A DNA stretch of 6,055 bases, taken from contig CAKZJI010000312.1 of the NCBI GenBank assembly GCA_936941515.1, positions 1-6,055 on the forward strand, written 5' to 3'. This stretch comes from an uncultured Propionibacteriaceae bacterium. Lineage in GTDB: Bacteria > Actinomycetota > Actinomycetes > Propionibacteriales > Propionibacteriaceae. The notes beneath the pieces were generated by a model, which was not told where the DNA came from, ran no database searches, and saw only the letters and a program-made list of their open reading frames with translations. Position 1 is the stretch's first letter. Each line of letters starts with the position of its first letter. Both the position numbers and the translations under genes were made by a program. Below, piece after piece: positions 1 to 5,766 of the stretch.

Positions 1-71
1 TCCTGATTATCGACATGGTGATATCGAATATATTGCTGGCAATGGGAATGATGATGCTGTCGCCGGTCACC
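1..71 (+). pseudogene. sctR: Fragment of type III secretion export-gate protein SctR (YscR/HrcR/SpaP family), cut off at a chimeric join
   Basis: Read in the frame whose codons begin at base 3, the strand encodes LIID followed by MVISNILLAMGMMMLSPVT. From memory this almost matches the C-terminal third of Yersinia YscR (IDLVISNILLAMGMMMVSP). SctR proteins form the inner-membrane export gate of type III secretion systems. The related flagellar FliP usually has a different sequence where this has SNILLA, so SctR fits better. After the SPVT residues (about base 71) the family sequence should continue ISLPFK, but the frame instead becomes the antisense of maf. Only about 23 residues remain, without start or stop. 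Actinobacteria of this type do not normally carry SctR, so the fragment points to proteobacterial DNA joined here. The protein match is strong; the reason for the join is inferred. Confidence 0.72.
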
Positions 72-244
72 TGCTCGGCGACGGCACCTCCCTTCGCCTC
101 GGCAAGCCGGAGTGCCAGCCTGGCCGGCTGTGATTCCGTGATGCTCGACTCGTCGATAAGGCTGGCGCGAACCTCGGGATTCAGGCCGCAGCGGCGCAGC
201 AGCTCCAGTCGTGACGGCGACTTCGAGGCGAGTATGAATCTCAT
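1..244 (-). CDS. maf: Maf-family nucleoside triphosphate pyrophosphatase, N-terminal part only
   Basis: Maf proteins hydrolyse non-canonical or modified nucleoside triphosphates (dTTP/UTP or methylated forms) and are linked to septum control. The ATG at 244 gives [20 protein letters not shown], the hallmark Maf N-terminus with the S-x-S-P-x-R nucleotide-binding motif at residues 7-12, and D31-E32-S33 is the expected DES motif. Residues 40-62 (PARLALRLAEAKG to TGD) also fit. The next family block should read roughly GCDS followed by a hydrophobic stretch, but here it is IIIPIASNIFDITM. That is the reverse strand of a SctR gene, so true Maf coding sequence ends around bases 47-71 and the rest of the frame is open only by chance. 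The start overlaps the accE stop by one base (TGATG), which implies translational coupling in a pccB-accE-maf operon. Confidence 0.82.
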   Translation of the reverse strand, partial: MRFILASKSPSRLELLRRCGLNPEVRASLIDESSITESQPARLALRLAEAKGGAVAEQVTGDSIIIPIASNIFDITMSIIR

Positions 245-456
245 CAGAATCGAATGGAGGTGCGCCAGGCGTCACGCCCGAAGGCCAGCTGCTGCCGCAC
301 GACCCGATAGTAGGACTTCCAGCCGCCCGCGAGAGGACGATCATCGGCTGCCTTGAGTCGGTCATGAACCATGGCATGGGCGTGGAGGACCGTGATGAGG
401 GCAGCCAGCTCCTCGTCGGTGGCCCCACCCGCACTGATGCTGTACGTGGCGTTCAT
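244..456 (-). CDS. accE: Acyl-CoA carboxylase epsilon subunit (AccE/PccE family)
   Basis: This 70-residue protein is the small epsilon subunit that actinobacterial acyl-CoA carboxylases use to stimulate or stabilise the alpha-beta complex. It is recognised by size, by its position directly after the beta subunit, and by the pattern [17 protein letters not shown] near the N-terminus followed by a short polar linker and a C-terminal W-x-S/T segment ([11 protein letters not shown]). The ATG at 456 overlaps the pccB stop as ATGA, and its own stop overlaps the maf start as TGATG, so the three genes are almost certainly cotranscribed and coupled. Epsilon subunits are poorly conserved, so context carries much of the call. 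No separate Shine-Dalgarno site is needed given the overlap. Confidence 0.85.
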   Translation of the reverse strand: MNATYSISAGGATDEELAALITVLHAHAMVHDRLKAADDRPLAGGWKSYYRVVRQQLAFGRDAWRTSIRF

Positions 457-2027
457 AGCGGAATGTTCCCATGCTTCTTGGGCGGCAGTTGTTCGCGTTT
501 CATCCTCAGCAGCCGCAGCACCCGGATGATCTGGGCTCGGGTCTCGTGGGGGTAGATCACCTGGTCGATGTAACCGCGCTCCGCGGCGACATAGGGGTTC
601 GCCAGCTCGTCGTCGTACTCGGTGATCAGCTCCTGTCTGCGCTGTTCTGGATCTTCGGCCTCCGCCAGCTCCCTGCGGTGCAGGATGTTGACCGCGCCCT
701 GGGCGCCCATCACCGCGATTTGGGCGGTGGGCCATGCGAAGTTCACGTCAGCCCCCAGATGCTTCGACCCCATCACCACATAGGCGCCACCGTAGGCCTT
801 GCGTGTGATGACGGTGATGAGAGGAACCGTTGCCTCCGCGTAGGCGAAGATCAGCTTGGCGCCTCTGCGGATAATGCCCCGATGCTCCTGCCCGACCCCG
901 GGCAGGAAACCCGGAACATCCACAAACGTCAGCACTGGGATGTTGAAGGCGTCGCAGGTGCGGACGAACCTGGCGGCCTTCTCTGAGGCATCAATGTCCA
1001 GGCAGCCTGCCAGGGTGGTGGGCTGGTTGGCGACGATGCCGATGGGACGCCCCTCAATCCGACCGAATCCGGTGATGACGTTGCCTGCGAACAGCTCCAT
1101 GACCTCCAGGAACTCGTCGTCGTCGAGGACGTTGTGGATGATCTCGCGCATGTCGTAAGGCTGATTGGCCCCGTCGGGAACCAGCTGGTCCAGCTGTCGA
1201 TCGTGATCGGTGATCGTCAGATCCACCTCGGCGTCGTCATAGACCGGGGGATCCTCCAGGTTGTTCTGCGGCAGATAGCTGATCAGATCCCGAACGTATT
1301 CGAGTGCATCGTTCTCGTCGGCGGCCAGATAGTGCGAGTTTCCCGACGTGCTGGAGTGCGTACGCCCCCCGCCGAGGTCTTCCAGGGAGACGTCCTCGCC
1401 GGTGACGGTCTTGATGACCTGTGGGCCCGTGATGAACATCTGCGAGGTCTGATCCACCATCACCACGAAGTCGGTCAGCGCGGGGGAGTAGACGTGCCCG
1501 CCCGCCGCGGCCCCCATGATGAGCGAGATCTGCGGGATCACGCCCGAGGCTCGTGTGTTGCGGCGGAAGATCTCCCCGTACAACGCCAGGGAGACCACGC
1601 CCTCCTGGATGCGCGCGCCGCCGCCCTCATTGATGCCGATCAACGGGCAGCCCGTCTTGAGGGCGAAGTCGATGATCTTGACGATCTTCTCGCCATAGAC
1701 CTCCCCCAGGGCCCCGCCGAAGACTGTGACGTCCTGACTGAAGACGCACACCGGTCTTCCGTGGATTGCGCCCGTCCCCGTGATCACGCCGTCGCCATAC
1801 GGCCTGCGGGCATCCATCCCGAAGCTCTTCGAACGATGCCGGGCGAACTCATCAAGCTCGGCGAAACTACCCTCGTCCAGCAGGGCCAGGACCCGCTCCC
1901 TGGCGGTCATCTTGCCTTTGGCATGCTGCTTCTCGACTGCCTCGGCAGAGCCCGCATGGACGGCCGCGTCAATGCGGCGCCCCAGGTCTGCCAGCTTCCC
2001 AGCGGTGGTGTGGATGTCGATCTCCAT
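453..2027 (-). CDS. pccB: Acyl-CoA (propionyl-CoA type) carboxylase beta subunit, carboxyltransferase
   Basis: This 524-residue cytoplasmic enzyme moves the carboxyl group from carboxybiotin to an acyl-CoA, usually propionyl-CoA to give methylmalonyl-CoA. The length is normal for the family (about 510-530). The N-terminal carboxyltransferase half (about 30-290) has [12 protein letters not shown] at 133-144 and the oxyanion-hole loop [13 protein letters not shown] at 172-184. The C-terminal half (about 300-510) has [20 protein letters not shown] at 370-389, TRKAYGGAY at 408-416 and [18 protein letters not shown] at 432-449. The start chosen is ATG at 2027 rather than the longer open frame to 2318: it has AAGGTG six bases upstream, begins [15 protein letters not shown] like its homologues, and the extension would run antisense through birA. 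Residue 417 is valine where propionyl-CoA enzymes often have aspartate (see findings). The biotin-carrying alpha subunit is not in the window. accD5 is an alternative name. Confidence 0.95.
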   Translation of the reverse strand: MEIDIHTTAGKLADLGRRIDAAVHAGSAEAVEKQHAKGKMTARERVLALLDEGSFAELDEFARHRSKSFGMDARRPYGDGVITGTGAIHGRPVCVFSQDVTVFGGALGEVYGEKIVKIIDFALKTGCPLIGINEGGGARIQEGVVSLALYGEIFRRNTRASGVIPQISLIMGAAAGGHVYSPALTDFVVMVDQTSQMFITGPQVIKTVTGEDVSLEDLGGGRTHSSTSGNSHYLAADENDALEYVRDLISYLPQNNLEDPPVYDDAEVDLTITDHDRQLDQLVPDGANQPYDMREIIHNVLDDDEFLEVMELFAGNVITGFGRIEGRPIGIVANQPTTLAGCLDIDASEKAARFVRTCDAFNIPVLTFVDVPGFLPGVGQEHRGIIRRGAKLIFAYAEATVPLITVITRKAYGGAYVVMGSKHLGADVNFAWPTAQIAVMGAQGAVNILHRRELAEAEDPEQRRQELITEYDDELANPYVAAERGYIDQVIYPHETRAQIIRVLRLLRMKREQLPPKKHGNIPL

Positions 2028-2098
2028 GGATGGCACCTTAGCGTCCGCAACGGCCCCTGAGGGTGGAATCCGGTGAGACCGTGACGTAGGGTTCCGCC
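2028..2098. promoter_or_regulatory. Divergent intergenic region between pccB and birA
   Basis: Only 71 bases separate the two divergent starts, so both leftward (carboxylase) and rightward (birA-pur) promoters must lie here or inside the neighbouring genes. I see no convincing -35/-10 pair. The only symmetry noticed is CGGT-gag-ACCG at 2071-2081, too short to call an operator. The AGGG at about 2088-2091, shortly before the birA ATG, could be a weak ribosome binding site. Divergence allows the biotin ligase and its substrate enzyme to be co-regulated, but this is inferred. Confidence 0.5.
2034..2039 (-). promoter_or_regulatory. Ribosome binding site that sets the pccB start
   Basis: On the minus strand this reads AAGGTG, six bases before the ATG at 2027. 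It supports the 524-residue form over the longer upstream-open frame. Confidence 0.65.
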
Positions 2099-2893
2099 AT
2101 GCCTGAGAACATGTTTCGCGGGGTCCGCTGGGTTGATGAGACGGGATCCACGAACTCTGACGTGATTCGGGAGGCCCGGGCGGGTGCTGGTGAGGGGCTC
2201 GTGATCGCCACCATGAACCAGGTCGCGGGACGGGGACGTCTGGATCGTACCTGGGTGGCGCCGCGTGACAGTTCGCTGGCCTTTTCTGTGCTGCTCGCCC
2301 CGGAGCCTGTCTTCTCACAGTGGGGGTGGCTTTCGCTGCTGGCGGGCATGGCTGTTCACGACACCATTGATGAGCTCGCAGGTGTGCCGGGACGGGTTCA
2401 GCTCAAGTGGCCCAATGATGTCCTCATCGACTCCCGCAAAGTCTGCGGCATCTTGAGCGAACGCATCGAGTCGCCTGACGGGCCACGCGCCGTCATCGGG
2501 ATCGGAGTCAACATCTCGATTCCTGAGGGGGAACTGCCGGTGCCGACCGCCACGTCGCTGCGGATCGCCGGGCGGCCGGAGGACCCTGTGCGCCTTCTGG
2601 AAGGGGTTCTCAACCGGTTCCAGTCTCTCTACGGCTGCTGGCAGGCATCGGGTGAGATGCGCAGGGAATACCGGGAACGCTGCGCATCCATTGGAACGGA
2701 GCTGCGGATAGTGGTGGACGCCGCGACCGAGGTCTCCGGGACCGGCCTGGGCATTGATGAGCTCGGGCGTCTTCAGATGGCAACTGCCTCTGGAGTCCGG
2801 GTTTTCTCCGCCGGAGACGTGATCCACGCCCGCATGGACCAATCCATGACAGACTTGGGGCATGGTGAGAAACAAGGAACTGCTGGCCCGTGA
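2099..2893 (+). CDS. birA: Biotin-[acetyl-CoA carboxylase] ligase (BirA, single-function form)
   Basis: This enzyme activates biotin with ATP to biotinyl-5'-AMP and attaches it to the target lysine of biotin carrier proteins, such as the alpha subunit that works with the neighbouring PccB. The 264-residue protein starts directly with the catalytic domain: ETGSTN at 14-19, the biotin/AMP loop GRGRLDRTW at 44-52, LKWPNDVLI at 102-110, K114-VCGIL, and GIGVNI around 138-143, followed by a small C-terminal domain (about 210-250). It lacks the N-terminal winged-helix repressor domain of E. coli BirA, so it should be a ligase only. In the loop, D49 stands where E. coli has glycine. The last 10 codons overlap the next gene. 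The ATG at 2099 gives the family N-terminus; M5 at 2111 is a possible alternative. Confidence 0.95.
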   Translation: MPENMFRGVRWVDETGSTNSDVIREARAGAGEGLVIATMNQVAGRGRLDRTWVAPRDSSLAFSVLLAPEPVFSQWGWLSLLAGMAVHDTIDELAGVPGRVQLKWPNDVLIDSRKVCGILSERIESPDGPRAVIGIGVNISIPEGELPVPTATSLRIAGRPEDPVRLLEGVLNRFQSLYGCWQASGEMRREYRERCASIGTELRIVVDAATEVSGTGLGIDELGRLQMATASGVRVFSAGDVIHARMDQSMTDLGHGEKQGTAGP

Positions 2894-3356
2894 TGAGCAG
2901 ATACAGCTGACCCTGCGCACGCATGTCAAAGCTCTCTTCCTGGCGGCCGTTGTTCTGATCGCCTCAACGGCTGTTCTCGGGCTCGGCATTGCGTTGATGC
3001 CCACACAGGCCCGCCCCATCGGCACCTATGTCCTGATCGGCCTGTATCTGATCATCGTCATCTGGCTCGTTATTCTGCCGTATATGTGGTGGTTCTCCTC
3101 CACCTATACCATCTCTAATGGGCGTATCATCACGCGGAAGGGCATCCTGAACAGGACGGGACACGACCTGCCGATCCGCAGCATCAACAACGTCAACTAT
3201 GAGCTCTCCTTCTGGGATCGGGTGTTCGGCTGCGGCACGCTGATCCTGGAGACTGCGGCAGAGAAGCCACTCCATCTTCCCGATGTCCCGAGGGTCGAGA
3301 AGGTTCATGTCGTCATCGCCGACCTGATCTTCGATGGGGAGCCGGATGACGAGTGA
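2862..3356 (+). CDS. Membrane protein with bacterial PH domain (bPH_2/YdbS type), function unknown
   Basis: The 164-residue protein has two predicted membrane helices (about 24-46 and 55-76, the second rich in I, L, V and W) followed by a cytosolic-looking beta-rich domain (about 79-155). That domain has the bPH_2 pattern: TYTISNGRIITRKGIL, then IRSINNVNYELSFWDRVFGCGTLILET. Bacterial PH domains of this class form small barrels whose partners are mostly unknown. The gene lies between birA and purK as in Mycobacterium (the Rv3278c position), so it is probably part of the operon, though this gives no direct function. The ATG at 2862 overlaps the end of birA by 32 bases, and GTG at 2865 is an equally good start. 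The tail GEPDDE is acidic. Confidence 0.88.
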   Translation: MVRNKELLARDEQIQLTLRTHVKALFLAAVVLIASTAVLGLGIALMPTQARPIGTYVLIGLYLIIVIWLVILPYMWWFSSTYTISNGRIITRKGILNRTGHDLPIRSINNVNYELSFWDRVFGCGTLILETAAEKPLHLPDVPRVEKVHVVIADLIFDGEPDDE

Positions 3357-3407
3357 GGACTTCCCCTCAGAGGGATCTCCCGGACGCTCCCAGTAGGCTG
3401 CTGCCTC

Positions 3408-4565
3408 GTGGATCGTCGTTACCGTGTTGGAATCATCGGCGGTGGGCAGCTGGCCCGCATGATGCAGCAGGCTGCCATCGGTCTCGGCATAGAGATTCGC
3501 CTGCTCGCCGAGGGCGCTGACGTCTCGGCGGCGCAGGTCGTGCCGCTCACCACCGTCGGGGACTACACGCACCTGGGGTCTCTGGAGAGCTTCGCATCCG
3601 GATGTGACGTGATCACCTTTGATCACGAACACGTACCCACCCGGCATCTTCGGGCGCTGCAGGACCGGGTGGCCGTCCGCCCTGGACCCGAACCCCTGGA
3701 ATTCGCCCAGGATAAGGCGAGGATGAGGGAGCGACTCTCAGAGCTCGGCGTGCCATGCCCAGCCTTCGCCATCTGCCGCACACCCCAGGAGCTCACCGCC
3801 TTCGGGGAGACACGGGGGTGGCCGGTCATCGCCAAGACCTCCCGTGGCGGATACGACGGCAAAGGCGTCTGGAAACTGTCTGGCCCGGGCGAGACGCAAC
3901 TACCGTTCGATGCGAAGCCCGAGATCTCAGCGGGTGAGGAGGTGGTGATTCTCGCGGAGGAGTTCATCGACTTCGAGCGGGAGCTGTCCGTGATCGCCGT
4001 CCGCTCTGCCCGGCAGGCCGTTGTCTATCCGGTGTCGGAGACCCTCCAACGGAGTGGGGTCTGCGTCGAGACCATCACCCCGGCGCCCAGGCTTCCCGCA
4101 GAGCAGGCCAGCGCATTGCAGGAACTGGGGTTGCGGATCGCCGGTGAGCTGGGGGTCATCGGGGTGCTCGCGGTCGAGCTGATGCAGGCCCGTGATGGAA
4201 GGATCCTGGTGAACGAACTCGCGATGCGGCCCCACAACACCGGCCACTGGAGCATCGACGGGGCCCGCACCAGTCAGTTCGAGAACCACATCCGGGCGGT
4301 CCTCGGGCTTCCCCTCGGCGCACCGGACATGATCTGCCCCGTCGCAGTCATGGACAACGTGCTTGGCGGGGCGGAGCAGGATCTGACTGGCGCATTGCAG
4401 CATGTCTTCGCCCGTGACCGGGAGATTGCAGTTCATCTTTACGGCAAAGATGTGCGGCCCGGACGCAAGGTGGGGCATGTCACCGCCTGCGACACTGACC
4501 TGGGCACGGCCGTGAGCCGCGCCCGCCATGCAGCCCGCTACCTGATGGGAGAACCTGATGCCTGA
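3408..4565 (+). CDS. purK: N5-carboxyaminoimidazole ribonucleotide synthase (PurK)
   Basis: PurK uses ATP and bicarbonate to convert AIR to N5-CAIR, the substrate of PurE, in de novo purine synthesis. The 385-residue length is normal. The N-terminal domain opens with [17 protein letters not shown] (7-23) and has the actinobacterial FDHEHVP motif near 72-78. The ATP-grasp domain begins around [12 protein letters not shown] and includes [16 protein letters not shown] (nucleotide-binding lysine and glycine loop), [12 protein letters not shown], and the metal- and substrate-binding [17 protein letters not shown] near 270-286. A small C-terminal domain ends the protein ([14 protein letters not shown]). 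The start is GTG at 3408, which gives the standard N-terminus. The preceding 51-bp gap shows no terminator, so cotranscription with the PH-protein gene is likely. The stop overlaps purE by eight bases. Confidence 0.96.
   Translation: MDRRYRVGIIGGGQLARMMQQAAIGLGIEIRLLAEGADVSAAQVVPLTTVGDYTHLGSLESFASGCDVITFDHEHVPTRHLRALQDRVAVRPGPEPLEFAQDKARMRERLSELGVPCPAFAICRTPQELTAFGETRGWPVIAKTSRGGYDGKGVWKLSGPGETQLPFDAKPEISAGEEVVILAEEFIDFERELSVIAVRSARQAVVYPVSETLQRSGVCVETITPAPRLPAEQASALQELGLRIAGELGVIGVLAVELMQARDGRILVNELAMRPHNTGHWSIDGARTSQFENHIRAVLGLPLGAPDMICPVAVMDNVLGGAEQDLTGALQHVFARDREIAVHLYGKDVRPGRKVGHVTACDTDLGTAVSRARHAARYLMGEPDA
4547..4552 (+). promoter_or_regulatory. Ribosome binding site of purE inside the end of purK
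   Basis: GGGAGA lies five bases before the ATG at 4558, inside the last codons of purK. It confirms that start and allows independent reinitiation within the overlapping purK-purE pair. Confidence 0.65.
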
Positions 4566-5043
4566 TGTCGCGATTCTGATGGGTTCGGATTCCGACTGGC
4601 CCACCATGGAGGCAGCTGCCACAGCGCTCGACGAGTTCGGCGTCAGCTATCACGCCGACGTTGTCAGCGCCCATCGCATGCCGGAGGAGATGGTTTCCTT
4701 CGGAAGGACCGCCCATGAGAGGGGGTTCAAGGTCATCATCGCGGGCGCGGGAGGCGCAGCTCACCTGCCGGGGATGCTGGCCGCCCTGACACCCCTTCCG
4801 GTGATTGGCGTGCCGGTCGCCCTGAGGCATCTGGAGGGCATGGACTCCCTGCTGTCCATCGTGCAGATGCCGTCGGGGGTCCCGGTGGCAACGGTGGCCA
4901 TCGGCAATGCCCGCAACGCCGGTCTCCTGGCTGTGAGGATTCTCGGAGCCAGTGATGAGAAGCTCCGGGCACAGCTGGTGCAGTTCCAGGGAGCTCTCCG
5001 AGATGCAGCCCACGCCAAGGGAGAGGCGATTCGCTCACGGTGA
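4558..5043 (+). CDS. purE: N5-carboxyaminoimidazole ribonucleotide mutase (class I PurE)
   Basis: PurE moves the carboxyl group of N5-CAIR to carbon 4 to give CAIR, and works directly after PurK. The 161-residue protein shows the class I signatures: [10 protein letters not shown] at 8-17, SAHRMPE at 37-43 (H39 corresponds to the E. coli catalytic histidine), [12 protein letters not shown] near 62-73, [20 protein letters not shown], and [21 protein letters not shown]. It is therefore the bacterial mutase that depends on PurK, not the class II CO2-dependent enzyme, in agreement with purK next door. The stop at 5041-5043 is followed by a strong hairpin that probably ends the birA-PH-purK-purE transcript. 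Confidence 0.96.
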   Translation: MPDVAILMGSDSDWPTMEAAATALDEFGVSYHADVVSAHRMPEEMVSFGRTAHERGFKVIIAGAGGAAHLPGMLAALTPLPVIGVPVALRHLEGMDSLLSIVQMPSGVPVATVAIGNARNAGLLAVRILGASDEKLRAQLVQFQGALRDAAHAKGEAIRSR

Positions 5044-5058
5044 TGGGGGAGCATGCCA

Positions 5059-5088
5059 TGAGGGCCCCGGGGAATCCCGAGGCCCTCA
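5059..5088. terminator. GC-rich hairpin between convergent purE and the 5104-5676 gene
   Basis: TGAGGGCC (5059-5066) pairs perfectly with GGCCCTCA (5081-5088). Inside it, after one C/A mismatch, CGGG (5068-5071) pairs with CCCG (5076-5079) around the loop GAAT. It lies 15 bases after the purE stop and 15 bases past the stop of the convergent gene, as expected for a two-way terminator. There is no T-tract, which is common in actinobacteria. Termination itself is inferred. Confidence 0.75.
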
Positions 5089-5103
5089 CAGTGCCTGATC
5101 AGA

Positions 5104-5676
5104 TCACTTTGTGGTGACGCGCACCCACATGTCGGAGTAGTGGTCGTCAACCTGCTTCGTGGTCATGCTGACGCCGTTGATTGGTGCCAGGTTCTCTTTG
5201 ACCTCTGGAGAGAAGGCATTGGGGTTCTGGGCCTCGATCATGTCAAGGATCTTCGGCACATCTGCCCACAGGATCGCCTGGGCGTCGCCGGCGTCCTTGG
5301 CTGCCTTCTTGTAGGCCTCGTTGTCACCGAGTTTGGGAAGCGACCCCAGCTCATCCGAGTCGATCCCGAACGTTGTGACGACGAGGTCACCCTGGACGGT
5401 GGTCTCGATGCCGGTGGCCGAGCCGTTGGAGGCGCGCTTGATGACATCCTCGATCTTCGCCTTGTGCGTCTCGGGATCGTCAGTGCGGACCTTCAGTGCG
5501 ACCTTTGGCTGATTCTGATCGATTACCATGGAGACTCCAACCTGCTTGCCGAGGAGGGCGCGCAGATCATCGGCGGCGCGCTGGATGCGCAGCAGGCGGG
5601 TGCGCAATTCGATGAGGTGCTCGACGATGGGCATTTCCAGGTCGTCGTTTTCCGGGGTGTTGGGGTTTTCGCTCAT
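5104..5676 (-). CDS. Apparent chimeric ORF: TatC-like N-terminus joined to the C-terminal part of a DUF3352-like actinobacterial protein
   Basis: The 190-residue ORF changes character inside. Residues 1-30 (a polar lead, then EMPIVEHLIELRTRLLR at 14-30) look like the cytoplasmic N-terminus of proteobacterial TatC, which normally leads straight into a membrane helix. Here no helix follows. From about residue 35 the protein reads LRALLGKQVGVSMVIDQNQ, then alternating strands and helices to a WVRVTTK end. This resembles the C-terminal half of actinobacterial DUF3352 proteins, usually over 400 residues long with an N-terminal signal or membrane anchor, both absent here. The actinobacterial part is downstream of and convergent with purE. 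Codons in the first 30 residues favour GAA and AAC, unlike the rest. No clear Shine-Dalgarno site precedes the ATG at 5676. The fusion is probably a product of a join near 5565-5590, and neither half is complete. The DUF3352 assignment is moderate. Confidence 0.6.
   Translation of the reverse strand: MSENPNTPENDDLEMPIVEHLIELRTRLLRIQRAADDLRALLGKQVGVSMVIDQNQPKVALKVRTDDPETHKAKIEDVIKRASNGSATGIETTVQGDLVVTTFGIDSDELGSLPKLGDNEAYKKAAKDAGDAQAILWADVPKILDMIEAQNPNAFSPEVKENLAPINGVSMTTKQVDDHYSDMWVRVTTK
5587..5676 (-). pseudogene. tatC: Fragment: N-terminal 30 codons of a proteobacterial tatC
   Basis: TatC is the core membrane subunit of the twin-arginine translocase. Its gammaproteobacterial versions begin with a short polar tail and then a conserved HL-x-ELR-x-RLL motif just before the first membrane helix (E. 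coli HLIELRKRLL). This segment has EHLIELRTRLLR at the same distance from the start. The first membrane helix is missing because the sequence switches to actinobacterial coding after it. The identification rests on one motif plus position, so it is only moderately secure. Confidence 0.5.
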
Positions 5677-5714
5677 GGGTTGGTTATCAGGTTGGTGGAT
5701 GAATTCGGATTAGA

Positions 5715-5753
5715 CGTTTACATACAGGGTAGCGACTACTGTGTATGTAAACG
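5715..5753. repeat. 39-bp near-perfect palindrome with 12-bp arms (possible operator or intergenic hairpin)
   Basis: CGTTTACATACA (5715-5726) and TGTATGTAAACG (5742-5753) are exact inverted repeats. Centred on the same base, GTAG (5729-5732) and CTAC (5736-5739) also pair, leaving only two imperfect positions and a three-base loop. The element is AT-rich and lies 14 bases beyond the stop of the Cdd1-type gene and 38 bases before the ATG at 5676. The half-site TACATACA/TGTATGTA resembles TetR-family operators such as that of AcrR, from memory. No T-tract follows on either strand, so a simple intrinsic terminator is less likely. The role is unknown. Confidence 0.7.
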
Positions 5754-5766
5754 GCAATAGGGTAAT

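Noticed and set aside
15..356. Plus-strand ORF of 113 residues as one protein
   Set aside because: Only its first part (to about base 71) is SctR-like; the rest is antisense to maf and accE.
1134..2060. Long plus-strand ORF (308 residues) opposite pccB
   Set aside because: It is entirely antisense to a clear carboxylase gene, has no family features, and is explained by high-GC codon bias.
2028..2318. N-terminal extension of pccB to 2318
   Set aside because: It runs antisense through birA, is low-complexity P/R/S-rich, and the ATG at 2027 has a ribosome binding site and the family N-terminus.
3364..3374. CCCTC-A-GAGGG inverted repeat between the PH-protein gene and purK
   Set aside because: Too short, with no room for a real loop and no terminator context; it would split an operon that otherwise looks continuous.
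5715..5753. Integron attC site or DNA uptake sequence pair
   Set aside because: The arms do not contain the attC core GTTRRRY/RYYYAAC in the right form and do not match the Neisseria-type or Haemophilus uptake words I know.
5140..5760. Plus-strand ORF (206 residues) opposite the 5104-5676 gene
   Set aside because: The minus-strand frame has sensible composition and family-like segments; the plus frame reads as a repetitive mirror product and runs through the palindrome.
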